Shown here: in pieces, positions 63,269 to 64,000 of the stretch
Numbering within the stretch: the stretch's first letter is position 1
How the letters are laid out: the number at the start of each line of letters is the position of its first letter
Assembly: GCA_944472155.2 (NCBI GenBank)
Contig: OX235277.1
Span: 7,512,804-7,576,803, forward strand
DNA from: Trichobilharzia szidati
Taxonomy: Eukaryota; Platyhelminthes; Trematoda; Strigeidida; Schistosomatidae
Direction of reading: 5' to 3'
DNA: 64,000 nucleotides
Program-made: the position numbers and the translations under genes
The notes under the pieces: model-generated
The model's input: the letters and a program-made list of their open reading frames with translations, nothing else
The model's database searches: none
What the model was told of the DNA's origin: nothing

Positions 63269-63375
63269 TATGATTATGAACAATAAATTTTGTTCGAAAC
63301 GTCATCCAGTAAATAATACTGTTTCACTGTGTGATATACCTAATAAACAAACTAATATGGAATTGAGCATTGTTC

Positions 63376-63560
63376 GTTTGTATGGCGTCATTTTTCGTTG
63401 TCAAGTTGGTCACTTGGTAAGGATAACAAAATCAAGTGTAGATTATTGGATTTGATGAGTGTGTAAAATTATGAAAGCATTGTGTGTTTACATAGTTAAC
63501 TTGCATATCACATTCGTGTTGATTTTGTCACTTGATGGGGGAGGAAGGTGTTGTTACCAG
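63376..63560. other. Short flank of the array
   Basis: No gene recognised. It directly follows the right copy of the 13-bp direct repeat. Confidence 0.45.
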
Positions 63561-64000
63561 GTAAGATTCTGTTTTAGTCCATCATTCCTATTCAGTTCAG
63601 ACAATTTAGATTCCGCTTGATATGATATGCTTCTGATGACATTAGACGTTCTTTGCGATTTCTGAAGTTTTTCTGGATTATTTCAATATTGTCAAAATCA
63701 ATTTTGTGGCCTGATTCTGTGGCATGCAGACCTATGGGTGATGATTTTTCAAGCTTTTATAGTTCACTAACTGCATTTCTCTGTGGTCGAACAGATGCTC
63801 TACGGTGTTCATTTCTTCTGACTTTGATTTTTCGAGATGTTTGTCCGATGCATATCGCATCACATTCCAAGCATGCATTTGATTTAATAGACACAATTAG
63901 ATAGAGAATCTTTAGGGATTTGGTCTCTTATATGGACAATGTTGCTTTGAAGTGTGTCTGATGTTTTGAAGAAAACTCTGATGTCGAGCTGATTGAGTAT
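63561..64000 (-). pseudogene. PLE-D fragment: GIY-YIG endonuclease region, continues past the window
   Basis: The minus-strand translation, in one main frame with stops, reads IRVFFKTSDTLQSNIVHIRDQIPKDSLSNCVY, then IKC...GM, a degraded YIG region (HRTNISKNQSQKKRTP for a GQTSRK-type block), ITHRSACHRIRPQN (for ATGHKIDFDNI) and NPEKLQKSQRTSNVIRSISYQAESKLS. The phrase IRDQIPKDSLSNCVYxIKC is characteristic of a PLE group different from A, B and C. It is cut at the window edge. Confidence 0.6.

Larger units (their letters stand above)
46785..63375. mobile_element. PLE-A inverted tandem array bounded by a 13-bp direct repeat
   Basis: Between two copies of TTGAGCATTGTTC (46785-46797 and 63363-63375) lie 16,565 bp made only of PLE-A units. 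There are four full-length and one 5'-truncated unit on the minus strand, a head-to-head junction at 59201-59202, then one 5'-truncated and one full-length unit on the plus strand. Full units repeat every 2,686-2,691 bp and are nearly identical except the truncated minus unit. The direct repeats look like one target-site duplication for the whole assembly. Head-to-tail tandems and inverted pieces are known habits of Penelope-type elements, but this size is striking. All units share the reverse transcriptase/GIY-YIG protein. Confidence 0.9.

Noticed and set aside
46785..63375. Tandem direct repeats as a CRISPR array or satellite
   Set aside because: Units are 2.7 kb and encode a retroelement protein; no short spaced repeats.

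Overview
The window reads as nuclear DNA of a flatworm, most likely a schistosome-type blood fluke. It is AT-rich, has long introns with GT-AG borders, and is packed with retroelement families typical of schistosomes: Penelope-like elements (PLEs) with GIY-YIG endonucleases, an SR2-like RTE-clade LINE, CR1-clade LINEs, and tRNA-derived short repeats carrying hammerhead-ribozyme-like domains related to the S. mansoni Sm-alpha family. I see no prokaryotic genes, rRNA or CRISPR. The family labels PLE-A, B, C and D are mine.

Host gene. One gene is recognisable on the + strand: the 3' part of a protocadherin-like cell-adhesion receptor. Four exons (11464-12246, 29082-29604, 33079-34141, 45763-46474) join with matching codon phases into about 1,026 residues. 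They cover one partial and roughly four further cadherin repeats, one transmembrane helix and a ~110-residue cytoplasmic tail. Upstream exons must lie left of the window. The introns (16.8, 3.5 and 11.6 kb) consist largely of transposon debris. A poly(A) signal follows the stop closely, but a consensus splice donor lies just before the stop, so a second isoform could continue to the right.

Layout. 1-11463: nested PLE-C, PLE-A, RTE and SINE fragments. 11464-46474: protocadherin exons with repeat-filled introns. 46785-63375: a 16.6-kb PLE-A array bounded by a 13-bp direct repeat. It has five minus-strand units head to tail, then a head-to-head junction at about 59201, then two plus-strand units. 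Period is about 2,686 bp. Three units keep an uninterrupted 849-codon reverse transcriptase/GIY-YIG frame; the others carry a stop, a frameshift or truncation. 63376-64000: the edge of a fourth PLE family.

Main pattern. Nearly every well-bounded PLE insertion here, in several families, is a fold-back: two copies inverted head to head so that both outer ends are 3' ends, several with recognisable 9-13 bp target-site duplications. The large array is an expanded version of the same architecture. Several other long inverted repeats (for example 22080-22299, arms of 103 nt with no mismatch seen) and many copies of a hammerhead-bearing SINE add to the structural DNA.
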